64,000 nt of DNA from Streptomyces hygroscopicus subsp. hygroscopicus (GCF_030269125.1 NZ_BSSM01000026.1:1-64000); one strand, 5' to 3'; counted from the first letter of the stretch, positions 7,881 through 15,682 are shown. Notes: generated by a model from the sequence alone, not told the origin. Translations and numbers: made by a program.

Positions 7881-7996
7881 CTTCCCGCCATCTGGTGAGA
7901 CCAAAAGTTTGAACGCATCGTACCTCTTGGTCCACCGGGTGCGCGGAGGGCGCGGGAGGGGTTGGCCGAGAAGGCCCGTCCGCCGGGCGGCGGCGT
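7881..7996 (-). promoter_or_regulatory. Promoter region of the Fur gene with inverted GACCAA/TTGGTC
   Basis: Directly upstream of the Fur start the strand carries a 6-bp inverted pair, GACCAA at 7899-7904 and TTGGTC at 7927-7932, separated by 22 bases in a locally AT-richer stretch. Fur proteins commonly autoregulate through dyads at this place. The site is a candidate only, since the spacing is longer than a classical Fur box. Confidence 0.4.
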
Positions 7997-9049
7997 TCAG
8001 TCGAGCCAGCCGAGCCGGGCGGCCCGCACTCCCAGCTCGAAACGGCTGGACGCGCCGAGCTCCTGCATCAGCTCGGAGATCATCCGGCTCACCGTCCGCA
8101 GCGAGACGCCGAGGCTGCGCGCGACCTTCTCGTCCTTCATCCCGGAGGCCAGCATGCGCAGCGCCGCCCGCTGCTGCTCCGACAGCCCGTCGCCGCCCCG
8201 GGCGGGCAGCACCTGCTCGCCGTAGGGCGTCGCGGTGTGCCAGCAGTGCTCGAACAATGTCTGGTACGAGCGCACGATGGCGGAGCCATGGGCGAGAATG
8301 GCGCCGGCCGAGCCGTCCTCCGGGTCGACCGGAAGAATCGCGAACTGCTCGTCCGCGATGATCATGTTCATGGGGACGACGGGCGAGAGGCGCACCTGGA
8401 CGCCCAGTTTCGCCTTCATCCGCAGGTGTTCCGCGTCCTCGGGCACCGAGGTCAGACGCTGACTGAAAATGGAGCGGACCTGGACGCCCTTCTCGATCTG
8501 GCGCCGGTCCCGGTCGAGGGCGCGCTCGGGGATCTCCCGCCCCCGCGCGATCGGGTGCATCGAGGCGAGGTTGGCCTGGACGGTCACCGTGATGTCCTCC
8601 AGGACCTGCTGGATACGCCGGTAGTCGGAGAGGATCTCGATCTCCACGCCGACCGTCTGGGCGAGCGTCTCCGTGCGCAGGAAGTTGCCGGCGAGGGTCT
8701 TCAGCGTGTGGTGCGCCCGGTCGGCCTGCTCCAGGTGGTTGCGCAGCCGGGTGCGCTCGCGCTCCAGCAACCGCAGCAGGGCGATCTCGGGGGCGATGAC
8801 GGTGACGACGTCGGCCTCCGTCTCGTCGCAGGCGTCCGGCTCCAGACGGCTCGCGTGCAGTCGGCCGGTCCGGACGACCAGCCCGAGGTCGATCAGTTCC
8901 TCGCGACATCGCGCGAGGTCGTCCTCCGACAGGCCCATGCCGGACGCGACGTGGTGCAGGCTCGACGCCCCCCGTGCTCGAAGATGCCGGTAGAGGGTGA
9001 GAGCCAGATCAGTGGATTGCGTCCCTGCACCGCCACTGCCATTGATCAC
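7997..9049 (-). CDS. LuxR-type regulator with TrmB-like N-terminal domain
   Basis: About 350 residues. The C-terminal 65 residues form a LuxR/GerE helix-turn-helix (LSEQQRAALRMLASGMKDEKVARSLGVSLRTVSRMISELM). The N-terminal 70 residues look like a TrmB-type winged helix (LALTLYRHLRARGASSLHHVASGMGLSEDDL), and the centre is a helical linker followed by a PLD-like/TrmB sensory region. Such single-component regulators are frequent next to specialised-metabolite genes in Streptomyces; the ligand is unknown. No receiver domain is present. GTG 9047-9049, with a G-rich ribosome site ten bases upstream, is preferred; an in-frame start at 9115 is possible. It probably regulates the locus to its left or the adjacent methyltransferase. 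Confidence 0.75.
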   Translation of the reverse strand: MINGSGGAGTQSTDLALTLYRHLRARGASSLHHVASGMGLSEDDLARCREELIDLGLVVRTGRLHASRLEPDACDETEADVVTVIAPEIALLRLLERERTRLRNHLEQADRAHHTLKTLAGNFLRTETLAQTVGVEIEILSDYRRIQQVLEDITVTVQANLASMHPIARGREIPERALDRDRRQIEKGVQVRSIFSQRLTSVPEDAEHLRMKAKLGVQVRLSPVVPMNMIIADEQFAILPVDPEDGSAGAILAHGSAIVRSYQTLFEHCWHTATPYGEQVLPARGGDGLSEQQRAALRMLASGMKDEKVARSLGVSLRTVSRMISELMQELGASSRFELGVRAARLGWLD

Positions 9050-9149
9050 CGCGACGCGGCCCCCCTTGTGATTGCGCGAAGCTCTCCCATCACACCTTGT
9101 CACAGAGGGGGCCAAAGATCTCCGATGCTGCTTAGTAATGTGATGCTCG

Positions 9150-10007
9150 TCACGTGTCGGTGCGGCACACCAGCAGCACGCTCCGGGTCCGCTCGTCCAG
9201 CCGGTGCTGCCGCTCGTCGGCGACGCGCAGTCCCGCGGCGCGCAGATCCCGGTGCAGATCCAGGGAGTTGACGATCCACTTGCCGGTCGTCACGCACGAG
9301 GAGCGGCTCCCCGCCGGCTCCGAACGCTCGATGGCGTAGGTGATGTGCTCGCGCATGGCCACCGGGTCGAAGTCCTGCCGTGCCACGACCCATTCGGTGA
9401 CCCCGTCGAACCGCGGTACCTCGAACGACCAGGCACGGTGCGGGTGTTCGGCCAGTTCCACGGCGTCATGGGCGGTGTAGTCGAAGGCGAGCGCGCCGTG
9501 CGGCTGGAGGTGCCCGGCGATCTCCCGCAGCACCCGGGGGCGGGAACCCGGCGGGACGGCGGCGATCATCGATCCCGCCATCACGGCGAGTCGGCAGGGC
9601 CGGTGCAGGCGCAGGCCGAGCAGATCGGTGCGGGTCGCGGTGATCCGCTCGCGCACCCGGGGGCCGAGGCGGCGGGCCCAGTCGAGCAACCGGTGCAGAC
9701 TGCGCCCGTCCCGGTCGACCGCGTCCACCGTGAACCCCTGGCGCGCGAGGGGCACGGCGAGCCGGCCCGCGCCCGAGCCGAGGTCCAGCACCGGGCCGCC
9801 GGTGGCCCGTGCCAGCGCCAGGTACTCCAGGATGTCGCCGCTGAACGGGCCCAGCAGCGCGTCCTGGAGCCACACGTCCTCCCGCGAGAGCGGGGCGAGG
9901 CACTCCAGACCGGGCAGGTGGTCCGGGCGCGGAGGGGACACGGTGGCGGTCCGGGACAGCGGGTCTGCGAGCGCGGTCCTCACCGGTGTGCCGGTCTGTG
10001 TGTGCAT
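9150..10007 (-). CDS. Class I SAM-dependent methyltransferase
   Basis: A 285-residue protein. The SAM-binding glycine loop VLDLGSGAGRLAVPLA is at about residues 73-88, with the acidic residue of motif II in VDAVDRDGRS. The remainder is a standard Rossmann methyltransferase fold of the methyltransf_25 type. A GGAGGAG ribosome site precedes the ATG at 10005-10007. The acceptor cannot be read from sequence. It lies upstream and co-directional to the LuxR-type gene, so it may belong to the same specialised locus as the asparagine-synthetase/MetRS-like genes. There is no signal peptide. Family confidence is high, substrate unknown. Confidence 0.8.
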   Translation of the reverse strand: MHTQTGTPVRTALADPLSRTATVSPPRPDHLPGLECLAPLSREDVWLQDALLGPFSGDILEYLALARATGGPVLDLGSGAGRLAVPLARQGFTVDAVDRDGRSLHRLLDWARRLGPRVRERITATRTDLLGLRLHRPCRLAVMAGSMIAAVPPGSRPRVLREIAGHLQPHGALAFDYTAHDAVELAEHPHRAWSFEVPRFDGVTEWVVARQDFDPVAMREHITYAIERSEPAGSRSSCVTTGKWIVNSLDLHRDLRAAGLRVADERQHRLDERTRSVLLVCRTDT

Positions 10008-10181
10008 CGCTCCTCCAGGTGGCCTCGGCCGTTCCCGGCCGTCCGGACGGGCCCCGTGCCGCCGGGGCCGCGCCGCCCGACCATCGTGTCCGGGACCGTC
10101 CGCGGCGGTCCAGCCAGGAGGTATGCGTTTTCACGCCAACGCGTGGGTACGCCAGGGCCGCGCCCCGGTCGACCACGCGAC

Positions 10182-10630
10182 TCACACGGTTCGCGCCAAT
10201 CTCCGTCCGCCTGCGGTGGAGCCGTGGGCGGTGAAGAAGGGCAGCGCGGGATCACCGTCGGCCTGGGAGGTGACGCCTCGCGTCCGCGCCGCCTGGGCGC
10301 GCGTCCGGTCGGTGAGCGCGGTCAGCAGGGTGCCGCGGCGGCGGTCGGGTCCGGCGCACTGGGTGTGGAGCTCGCCCTCGCCACCGCCCGCCGCGGCGCC
10401 GGCGACCCGGCCGTCGGGCTCCGCCGCCACCAGCCGGCCGAGCCGGCCCGGGGCGCCGCCCGGTATCCCCCTCTCGGCGGCGACGCGGGACAGCGAACAG
10501 TTCGTCGCCACCAGCCGTGCCACGTCGTCCGCCGGGGGCAGGCCGGTGCAGGGGCGCCGTATGACAGCGGCGAGCAGCTGCGGATCGGGGCGGCGTCCGT
10601 CACCGCGGCGGGCCGCACCTCCACGCTCAT
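10182..10630 (-). pseudogene. GNAT acetyltransferase, frameshifted
   Basis: The frame beginning MSVEVRPAAVTDAAPI at 10630 is a typical GNAT N-terminus, but it loses sense after about 16 codons. The neighbouring frame then continues the family pattern (PQLLAAVIRRPCTGLPPADD..., ending ALPFFTAHGSTAGGRRLAR) to a TGA at 10182. Adding one C to the CCCC run near 10583 would join the two. The acetyl-CoA loop also looks degraded: RRRGTLLTAL lacks the usual RGxG spacing. Either a one-base deletion has killed the gene or the assembly has an error here. The acetyl-acceptor is unknown. Confidence 0.6.
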
Positions 10631-10666
10631 CAGGGCGGAACCTCCACGGAGGCCCCTCCTTGCCGG

Positions 10667-11650
10667 TCACATGCCGGGTGCCGGGACGGAGCAGCACACG
10701 GCCGCCAGTCCGGGCAGGCCGACCGCCAAGGTGAGGACGAGCAGGGCGACACCCGGCACCGTGGGGCGTTCGGTGGGTGGTTGAAGGATGCGCCGCATGC
10801 GCAGCAACGCCGACGGGCCGCCCGCCGCCAGGGCGGCGTGCGGTGCCTGTCCGGCCGCGACCGCGTACAGGGCGACGGCGAGTGCCCGGCGCGAACACCG
10901 GCGCAACGCCCGGTCGTCGGCGACCATTTCGAGCAGGAGAGGCACCTCGTCGCGGACGAGCCGGGCCAGCGGGAGCCGCCGGGAGAGGGCCCCGACGGCC
11001 GAGGCGGCGGCCGCCAGGAGGTGGTGGCGACCCGCGATGTGCGCGCGTTCGTGCTCCAGCGCGGCCGCGAGCTGTTCTCCGGTCAGGGCGTGCACGGCGC
11101 CCTCGCTGACCACCACCTGGGGCGCGCGCCCCGGCAGACAGTAGACGGCGGGGGTGGTGTGCGGCAGCACCGTGGCTCCCAGTTCCGAGCGCCAGTGCCC
11201 CACCATTCCGAGTACTTCGGCGTGCCGGGCGCGCCTTCGCCGGAAGTCGAAGACCTGCCGGGCGAAGGCCAGGGCGAGGGCGAGCGGCGGACAGACGGCT
11301 GCGGCGAACCCCGCCCACGCGCGGGCGCTGGGCCGCTCCAGGTCGTTCAGCATGACGTCGACACAGCGCCTGCCGCTGGTGAGGAAGCATCCCTGGGCCG
11401 CCTCGGACAGCTGGTGGCTCTCGGCGACGGGGAAGAACAGTTGCATGACCGCGAGGGACAGCGAGGCGGTGACGACGAGCACCAGCAGCCCCCATAGCCC
11501 GAGCGTGAGCCGGGGCGTGCGGTGTGTCCAGGAGCTGCGGACGAGGAACCGCGGCAGGATCACCCCGGCGGCCACGGCCAGCATCAGCGGCGGCAGCACA
11601 TGGTGGAACCGCAGCGCAAACTCCCCGGACCGGTACAGGAGTTCGCTCAC
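10667..11650 (-). CDS. M56-family (BlaR1-like) membrane metallopeptidase
   Basis: A 327-residue integral membrane protein. Hydrophobic segments flank a cytoplasmic zinc-peptidase domain whose HExxH is HERAH at residues 200-204. It lacks the penicillin-binding sensor domain of true BlaR1, as do most actinobacterial M56 proteins. The family cleaves or signals to a paired BlaI/MecI repressor in response to an envelope signal. The start GTG (11648-11650) overlaps the TGA of the blaI gene as GTGA, so the two are translationally coupled. The inducing signal is unknown; nearness to copper genes is noted but unproven as a link. Confidence 0.82.
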   Translation of the reverse strand: MSELLYRSGEFALRFHHVLPPLMLAVAAGVILPRFLVRSSWTHRTPRLTLGLWGLLVLVVTASLSLAVMQLFFPVAESHQLSEAAQGCFLTSGRRCVDVMLNDLERPSARAWAGFAAAVCPPLALALAFARQVFDFRRRRARHAEVLGMVGHWRSELGATVLPHTTPAVYCLPGRAPQVVVSEGAVHALTGEQLAAALEHERAHIAGRHHLLAAAASAVGALSRRLPLARLVRDEVPLLLEMVADDRALRRCSRRALAVALYAVAAGQAPHAALAAGGPSALLRMRRILQPPTERPTVPGVALLVLTLAVGLPGLAAVCCSVPAPGM

Positions 11651-12063
11651 GACGGTTTCTCCGGTGGCACCTCGCCCGCGGGCCGGTGTCCCGCGGCGCG
11701 CAGGGCGGCCTCCAGGACGGACACGTCCTCCGGCGACATGCGCTCCACGAAGCGCTGGAGTGCGGCCTGCCGGTCCTCGGTACTGCCGAGGACCTGCTGC
11801 ATCAGGCTCGCGGTGTACTCCTCGCGGCTGCGCAGCGCCTCGTACAACCAGGCACGCCCGGTCTTCTCGCGCCGGAGCATGCCCTTGCGGTACAGGATGT
11901 CCGCGACCGTCATGACCGTCGTATAGGCGACCGGCCGGATGCGGTTGATGTCGTCGACGACCTCCCGGACCGTGGCGGGCCGTCCCCAGTTCCAGAGACG
12001 ATCCATGATTTCGGCTTCCAGACCACCGAGCCGTCGCACCTGTTCCCCTCCGCCGCCCGTCAC
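11647..12063 (-). CDS. blaI: BlaI/MecI/CopY-family repressor
   Basis: A 138-residue penicillinase-repressor-type winged-helix protein: LGGLEAEIMDRLWNWGRPATVREVVDDIN then AYTTVMTVADILYRKGMLRREKTGRAWLYE, matching the HTH and wing of the family. The C-terminal helical part is the dimerisation and protease-sensitive region. It forms a coupled pair with the downstream M56 peptidase gene. The family also includes copper-responsive CopY, but this protein has no Cys-x-Cys metal hook, so a proteolysis-controlled BlaI is more likely. Two dyads upstream of its start are candidate operators. Confidence 0.85.
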   Translation of the reverse strand: MTGGGGEQVRRLGGLEAEIMDRLWNWGRPATVREVVDDINRIRPVAYTTVMTVADILYRKGMLRREKTGRAWLYEALRSREEYTASLMQQVLGSTEDRQAALQRFVERMSPEDVSVLEAALRAAGHRPAGEVPPEKPS

Positions 12064-12074
12064 CGAGGCGCTCC

Positions 12075-12106
12075 ATATCGTAGGACAAGCCTTCCGGATA
12101 CGACAT
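12075..12106. promoter_or_regulatory. Candidate BlaI operator dyad
   Basis: Inverted repeat ATATCGTA (12075-12082) and TACGACAT (12099-12106), one mismatch, 16-base spacer, 12 bases upstream of the blaI start. Position and symmetry fit autorepression by BlaI; no binding data can be inferred. Confidence 0.4.
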
Positions 12107-12114
12107 CACCGACC

Positions 12115-12145
12115 GTCGACCATACCGGGGAGGGGTATGGTCGAC
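12115..12145. promoter_or_regulatory. Perfect 12-bp inverted repeat before a small Cys-containing ORF
   Basis: GTCGACCATACC (12115-12126) and its exact complement GGTATGGTCGAC (12134-12145) flank the seven bases GGGGAGG. The repeat ends two bases before the ATG of the small ORF and lies 52 bases upstream of blaI. It combines a BlaI-like long dyad with a CsoR-like TACC/GGTA core, so it could be an operator for either regulator. A perfect 12-bp repeat is very unlikely by chance. Confidence 0.6.
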
Positions 12146-12147
12146 GC

Positions 12148-12321
12148 ATGGTGTCCTTCAGCAGGAGAGTCGTCGTCGGACGTCCGGGTACCGCGTGTGC
12201 CAGGTTCTGCGGAGCCGGCCTCGGCGAGGCCGAACTGGTGCTGCTGCGCCAGGTGTTCGGCCTGTGCCTGAGTCTCGGTCTGCGGCTGCGCACTGAGTGC
12301 GCGGCGGCGCGGGAGAGGTGA
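12148..12321 (+). CDS. Small Cys-containing protein of 57 residues (hypothetical)
   Basis: ATG at 12148 directly follows the perfect inverted repeat, and the frame ends at TGA 12319-12321, three bases before a very strong terminator. The protein is Arg-rich with four Cys (ACARFCGAG, FGLCLSLG, RTECAA) and a short hydrophobic stretch. It is not a known copper chaperone. The operator-gene-terminator arrangement argues for a real transcription unit, possibly a regulatory peptide or even a small RNA rather than a protein. The GGGGAGGGG inside the repeat is the only ribosome-site-like run. Confidence in coding is modest. Confidence 0.4.
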   Translation: MVSFSRRVVVGRPGTACARFCGAGLGEAELVLLRQVFGLCLSLGLRLRTECAAARER

Positions 12322-12324
12322 CAC

Positions 12325-12366
12325 ACACCGGGCCCCGGACGGAGCGATCCGTCCGGGGCCCGGTGT
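12325..12366. terminator. Very strong bidirectional terminator
   Basis: A perfect 19-bp stem (12325-12343 with 12348-12366) around the tetraloop GCGA separates the rightward small ORF from the leftward csoR, whose stop is at 12382. Position and strength make termination from both sides almost certain. Confidence 0.9.
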
Positions 12367-12381
12367 CTCGGAGGCCGGCCA

Positions 12382-12651
12382 TCAGGCTCGTACGAGCCGG
12401 GCGATGGCGGAGGATGCCTCGCTGACCTTGGTTCTGGCCTGTTCACCGCCTTCCACGATGGCCTCCGTGACACAGGAGTTGAGGTGCTCGTCCAGCAGGG
12501 CCAGCGCGCAGGACTGCAGCGCTGCGTTGGTGGCGGCGACCTGGGTGAGGACGTCGATGCAGTAGGCGCCCTCCTCGACCATGCGCTGTAGGCCACGGAC
12601 CTGGCCTTCGATGCGGCGCAGCCGTCTGACGATGTCGTCCTGGTGGGCCAC
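12382..12651 (-). CDS. csoR: CsoR-family copper-sensing repressor
   Basis: An 89-residue all-helical DUF156/CsoR protein. The copper triad is present as Cys31, His56 and Cys60 (CIDVL ... DEHLNSC), and the N-terminal DNA-contact helix LRRIEGQVRGLQRM is canonical. Cu(I) binding releases the protein from GC-rich operators containing ATACCCC/GGGGTAT. It lies just downstream of copA on the same strand (27-base gap), forming a copZ-copA-csoR unit. Such operators are present upstream of copZ at 15528-15544 and 15609-15627, so the regulator very likely controls its own operon. Confidence 0.92.
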   Translation of the reverse strand: MAHQDDIVRRLRRIEGQVRGLQRMVEEGAYCIDVLTQVAATNAALQSCALALLDEHLNSCVTEAIVEGGEQARTKVSEASSAIARLVRA

Positions 12652-12678
12652 GGCGGCCTCCTCGTCCTCGTCCGCGTC

Positions 12679-14943
12679 TCAGCGGTCCGCGGGCGTGAAC
12701 CCGCGCAGCCGGAGGCTGTTGCCGACCACGAAGACCGAGGAGAAGGCCATGGCGGCGCCGGCGATCATCGGGTTGAGCAGGCCGCTGGCCGCGAGCGGCA
12801 GTGCCGCGACGTTGTAGGCGAAGGCCCAGAAGAGGTTGGACCGGATGGTGCCCAGCGTCTTGCGGGACAGCCGGATCGCGTCCGCCGCGACCCTCAGGTC
12901 CCCGCGGACCAGCGTCAGGTCGCCGGCCTCGATGGCCGCGTCCGTGCCCGTGCCCATGGCGAGACCGAGGTCGGCCTGGGCGAGCGCGGCCGCGTCGTTG
13001 ACGCCGTCGCCGACCATGGCCACCGAACGGCCCTCGCCCTGGAGTCGCTTGACGACATCCACCTTGTCCTGGGGGAGGACCTCGGCGAAGACGTGCTCGG
13101 GGGCGATCCCGACCTCCGCGGCGACCGCCTCGGCGACCGCGCGGTTGTCACCGGTCAGCAGGATGGGCGTGAGCCCGAGTCCGCGCAGCCGGCGGATGGC
13201 CTCCGGGCTGGTCTCCTTGATGGCGTCGGCGACCTCCAGCACCGCGCGCGCCGCGCCGTCCCAGGCCACGGTGATGGCCGTACGACCGGCCGCCTCGGCC
13301 CGCGCCTTGGTCCGGGCGAGCTTCTCGGGCAGTTCGATCGCCCACTCGGCGAGCAGCTTCTCCCGGCCGACGAGCACCGCGTGCCCTTCCACGATGCCCT
13401 GGACGCCGAGTCCGGCGATGTTGGCGAAGTCCTCGGGCGCGGGCAGGGTGCCCACGCGGGCGGCGGCGCCGGAGGCGACAGCCTGGGCGATGGGGTGCTC
13501 GGAGGCGTGCTCCAGCGCGCCCGCGAGGCGCAGCACCTCGGTCTCGTCCGTGCTGTCGGCGGCGTGCACGGCCAGCAGGGTCATCCGGCCGGTGGTGACG
13601 GTGCCGGTCTTGTCCAGGACGATGGTGTCGACCTTGCGGGTGGTCTCCAGGACCTCGGGGCCCTTGATGAGGATGCCGAGCTGGGCGCCGCGGCCGGTGC
13701 CGACCATCAGCGCGGTCGGCGTGGCGAGGCCGAGGGCGCAGGGGCAGGCGATGATCAGCACGGCGACGGCCGCGGTGAACGCCTCGGTGATGCCGGCGCC
13801 GTTGCCGAGCCAGAAGCCCAGCGTGCCGACGGCCAGCGCGATGACCACCGGGACGAAGACCGCCGAGATCTTGTCGGCGAGGCGCTGGGCCGCGGCCTTG
13901 CCGTTCTGCGCGTCCTCGACGAGCTTGGCCATGCGGGCCAGTTGGGTGTCGGCGCCGACGCGGGTGGCCTCGACGACGAGCCGGCCGCCCGCGTTGAGGG
14001 TGGCGCCGGTGACGCCGTCGCCGACGCCGACCTCGACCGGCACGGACTCGCCGGTGAGCATGGAGGCGTCCACGGCGGACGAGCCCTCGACCACGGTGCC
14101 GTCCGTGGCGATCTTCTCGCCGGGGCGGACCAGGAAGCGGTCGCCCACCTTCAGTTCGGCGACCGGCACGAGTTCCTCGCGCCCGCCGCGCAGCACGGTG
14201 ACCTCCTTGGCGCCCAGTTCCAGCAGGGCCTTCAGAGCGGCGCCGGCCTTGCGCTTGGACCGGGCCTCGAAGTAGCGGCCGGCCAGGATGAACGCGGTGA
14301 CCCCTGCGGCGGCCTCCAGGTAGATGTTCCCGGCGCCGTCGCTGCGGGCGATGGTCAGCTCGAAGGGGTGCCGCATACCGGGCATGCCGGCCGTACCGAA
14401 GAACAGCGCCCACAGGGACCACAGGAAGGCCGCCGAGGTGCCGACGGAGATCAGGGTGTCCATGGTGGCGGCGCCGTGCCGGGCGTTGGTCCAGGCGGCC
14501 TTGTGGAAGGGCCACGCGGAGTAGGTGACCACCGGCGCGGCGAGTGTCAGCGACAGCCACTGCCAGTTGTCGAACTGGAGGGCCGGGACCATGGCCATCG
14601 CGATGACGGGCACGGCGAGTACGACCGCGACGGTCAACCGCTCGCGCAGCGGCCGCAGTTCGTCGCTCTCCGCCACGGCCTCCCCGCCGCCGGGACCGGA
14701 TTCGGCACGCGGCGGCTCGGGTTCACGCGCGGTGTAGCCGGTGGCCTCGACGGTCGCGATCAGATCGGCGACCTCGATGTCCGCGCGGTAGCTGACCTTT
14801 GCCTTCTCGGTGGCGTAGTTGACGGTGGCCTCGACACCGTCCATGCGGTTGAGCTTCTTCTCGATCCGGGCGGCGCACGAGGCGCAGGTCATGCCGCCGA
14901 TGGCGAGTTCGACCTCGGCCGCGCCGGGCGTGGTGGTGGTCAT
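12679..14943 (-). CDS. copA: Copper-exporting P1B-type ATPase
   Basis: A 754-residue P-type ATPase of the inner membrane that pumps Cu(I) out at the cost of ATP. One N-terminal HMA domain carries GMTCASC near residues 17-23. The transmembrane copper motif is Cys400-Pro-Cys402 (IACPCALGLATP), the phosphorylated aspartate is Asp444 in DKTGTVTTG, and the hinge MVGDGVNDAAAL is present near 600-660. About eight membrane segments can be traced. Length and motifs match actinobacterial CopA. It sits between copZ and csoR on the same strand and should be induced by copper through CsoR. Confidence 0.95.
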   Translation of the reverse strand: MTTTTPGAAEVELAIGGMTCASCAARIEKKLNRMDGVEATVNYATEKAKVSYRADIEVADLIATVEATGYTAREPEPPRAESGPGGGEAVAESDELRPLRERLTVAVVLAVPVIAMAMVPALQFDNWQWLSLTLAAPVVTYSAWPFHKAAWTNARHGAATMDTLISVGTSAAFLWSLWALFFGTAGMPGMRHPFELTIARSDGAGNIYLEAAAGVTAFILAGRYFEARSKRKAGAALKALLELGAKEVTVLRGGREELVPVAELKVGDRFLVRPGEKIATDGTVVEGSSAVDASMLTGESVPVEVGVGDGVTGATLNAGGRLVVEATRVGADTQLARMAKLVEDAQNGKAAAQRLADKISAVFVPVVIALAVGTLGFWLGNGAGITEAFTAAVAVLIIACPCALGLATPTALMVGTGRGAQLGILIKGPEVLETTRKVDTIVLDKTGTVTTGRMTLLAVHAADSTDETEVLRLAGALEHASEHPIAQAVASGAAARVGTLPAPEDFANIAGLGVQGIVEGHAVLVGREKLLAEWAIELPEKLARTKARAEAAGRTAITVAWDGAARAVLEVADAIKETSPEAIRRLRGLGLTPILLTGDNRAVAEAVAAEVGIAPEHVFAEVLPQDKVDVVKRLQGEGRSVAMVGDGVNDAAALAQADLGLAMGTGTDAAIEAGDLTLVRGDLRVAADAIRLSRKTLGTIRSNLFWAFAYNVAALPLAASGLLNPMIAGAAMAFSSVFVVGNSLRLRGFTPADR

Positions 14944-15245
14944 GTCTCTGCTCCTCGGAGCTGGTGGACGTACAGAGCCGGGGCGGGACGCAGCGGGCGG
15001 GCGGGTCCCGCCCCGACGTGGGTGGTCGGGCGCGTGGGCCCGACATGGTGGGGTCGGGCGGATCGGCCCGACGGGGGTGAATCGGTACGGATCAGGCGGT
15101 GGGTCCGGCCCGATCGGGTCAGGGCCGGGCGCCGAGGTGGGTGGAGCCGGCGGCGCCGGGGCCGATGGTCTCGACGTCCGGAGCCGACGTGGTTGGACGT
15201 GCCGGCCGGGGCCGGGGGCCGGGCGGCCGGGAGCGGCTCGGCCGG
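14944..15245 (-). other. GC-rich spacer between copZ and copA
   Basis: About 300 bases with many short degenerate copies of GG(T/C)CGGGC/GACGTGG-type runs. No frame with family-like protein is visible on either strand. It may be a long leader for copA or a decayed repeat tract. A GAGGAG-type ribosome site just precedes copA. Confidence 0.4.
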
Positions 15246-15503
15246 TCAGGCGGCCCGGCCGGCGAAGTCGTAACCGGCGTCGTCGACGGTCTCGGCGATC
15301 AACGCGTCGAACGCCTCGCCGGCCGCGGCGACGGGTGTCACGGTCACCAGGCCGGTGCCGATCTCCACCTCGACCGCGGCGACCTCGTCCAGACCGCCGA
15401 CCGCCCGGGTGACGACTCCCTGGCAGTGGGCGCTGCCGACACCGCCGACCTTGTAGACGACCTTGGCCGGGGCGCTGCCGTCAGGGGTGCGGGAGTTCGA
15501 CAC
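15246..15503 (-). CDS. CopZ-like heavy-metal-associated protein with an altered metal motif
   Basis: An 85-residue single HMA-fold protein. The GTG at 15501-15503 follows a GGAGG site. The beta-alpha-beta pattern KVVYKVGGV...CQGVVTRAVGGLDEVAAVEVEIGTGLVTV fits copper chaperones. The canonical GMxCxxC loop, however, reads GVGSAHC: Ser24 stands where the first copper-binding Cys is expected and only Cys27 remains. The AGC codon (15432-15434) differs from TGC by one base. It may bind copper weakly, partner by dimerisation, or be inactive. The gene is separated from copA by about 300 bases of GC-rich repeats but shares its strand and CsoR operators. Confidence 0.78.
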   Translation of the reverse strand: MSNSRTPDGSAPAKVVYKVGGVGSAHCQGVVTRAVGGLDEVAAVEVEIGTGLVTVTPVAAAGEAFDALIAETVDDAGYDFAGRAA

Positions 15504-15527
15504 GGGATCCTCCAAGGTGACGGTCCA

Positions 15528-15544
15528 ATACCCCCGTGGGGTAT
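15528..15544. promoter_or_regulatory. CsoR operator proximal to copZ
   Basis: The sequence ATACCCCCGTGGGGTAT matches the CsoR operator pattern (ATACCCC/GGGGTAT arms around a short centre). It lies 25 bases upstream of the copZ GTG, over the probable promoter. Confidence 0.8.
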
Positions 15545-15562
15545 CTTCGAACGGCTTCATGT

Positions 15563-15579
15563 ATACCCCCCACCCGTAT
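15563..15579. promoter_or_regulatory. Degenerate CsoR-like site between the two operators
   Basis: ATACCCCCCACCCGTAT keeps the outer ATAC/GTAT arms of a CsoR operator but only half of the inner G-run. It is spaced regularly between two good sites and could be a weak or ancestral third site. Confidence 0.4.
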
Positions 15580-15608
15580 GGGACGCAACCCCTGACCCGG
15601 TTTGACTT

Positions 15609-15627
15609 CATACCCCCTGGGGGTATG
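15609..15627. promoter_or_regulatory. CsoR operator proximal to the secreted copper-protein gene
   Basis: CATACCCCCTGGGGGTATG is a perfect palindrome with 9-bp arms and a one-base centre. It lies 56 bases upstream of the ATG at 15683 and is the strongest CsoR site in the window. Confidence 0.87.
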
Positions 15628-15682
15628 GTGAGCCACACGGTCGGCCGCACACCGAGCGACCGAGAGGGACGAGGAGTTGGGC

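Noticed and set aside
870..10007. Housekeeping mycothiol operon
   Set aside because: No CysRS-like ligase or MshD is present, and the mycothiol genes are normally scattered in Streptomyces.
12643..15273. Long plus-strand frame opposite copA
   Set aside because: Shadow frame; copA on the other strand has all P-type ATPase motifs.
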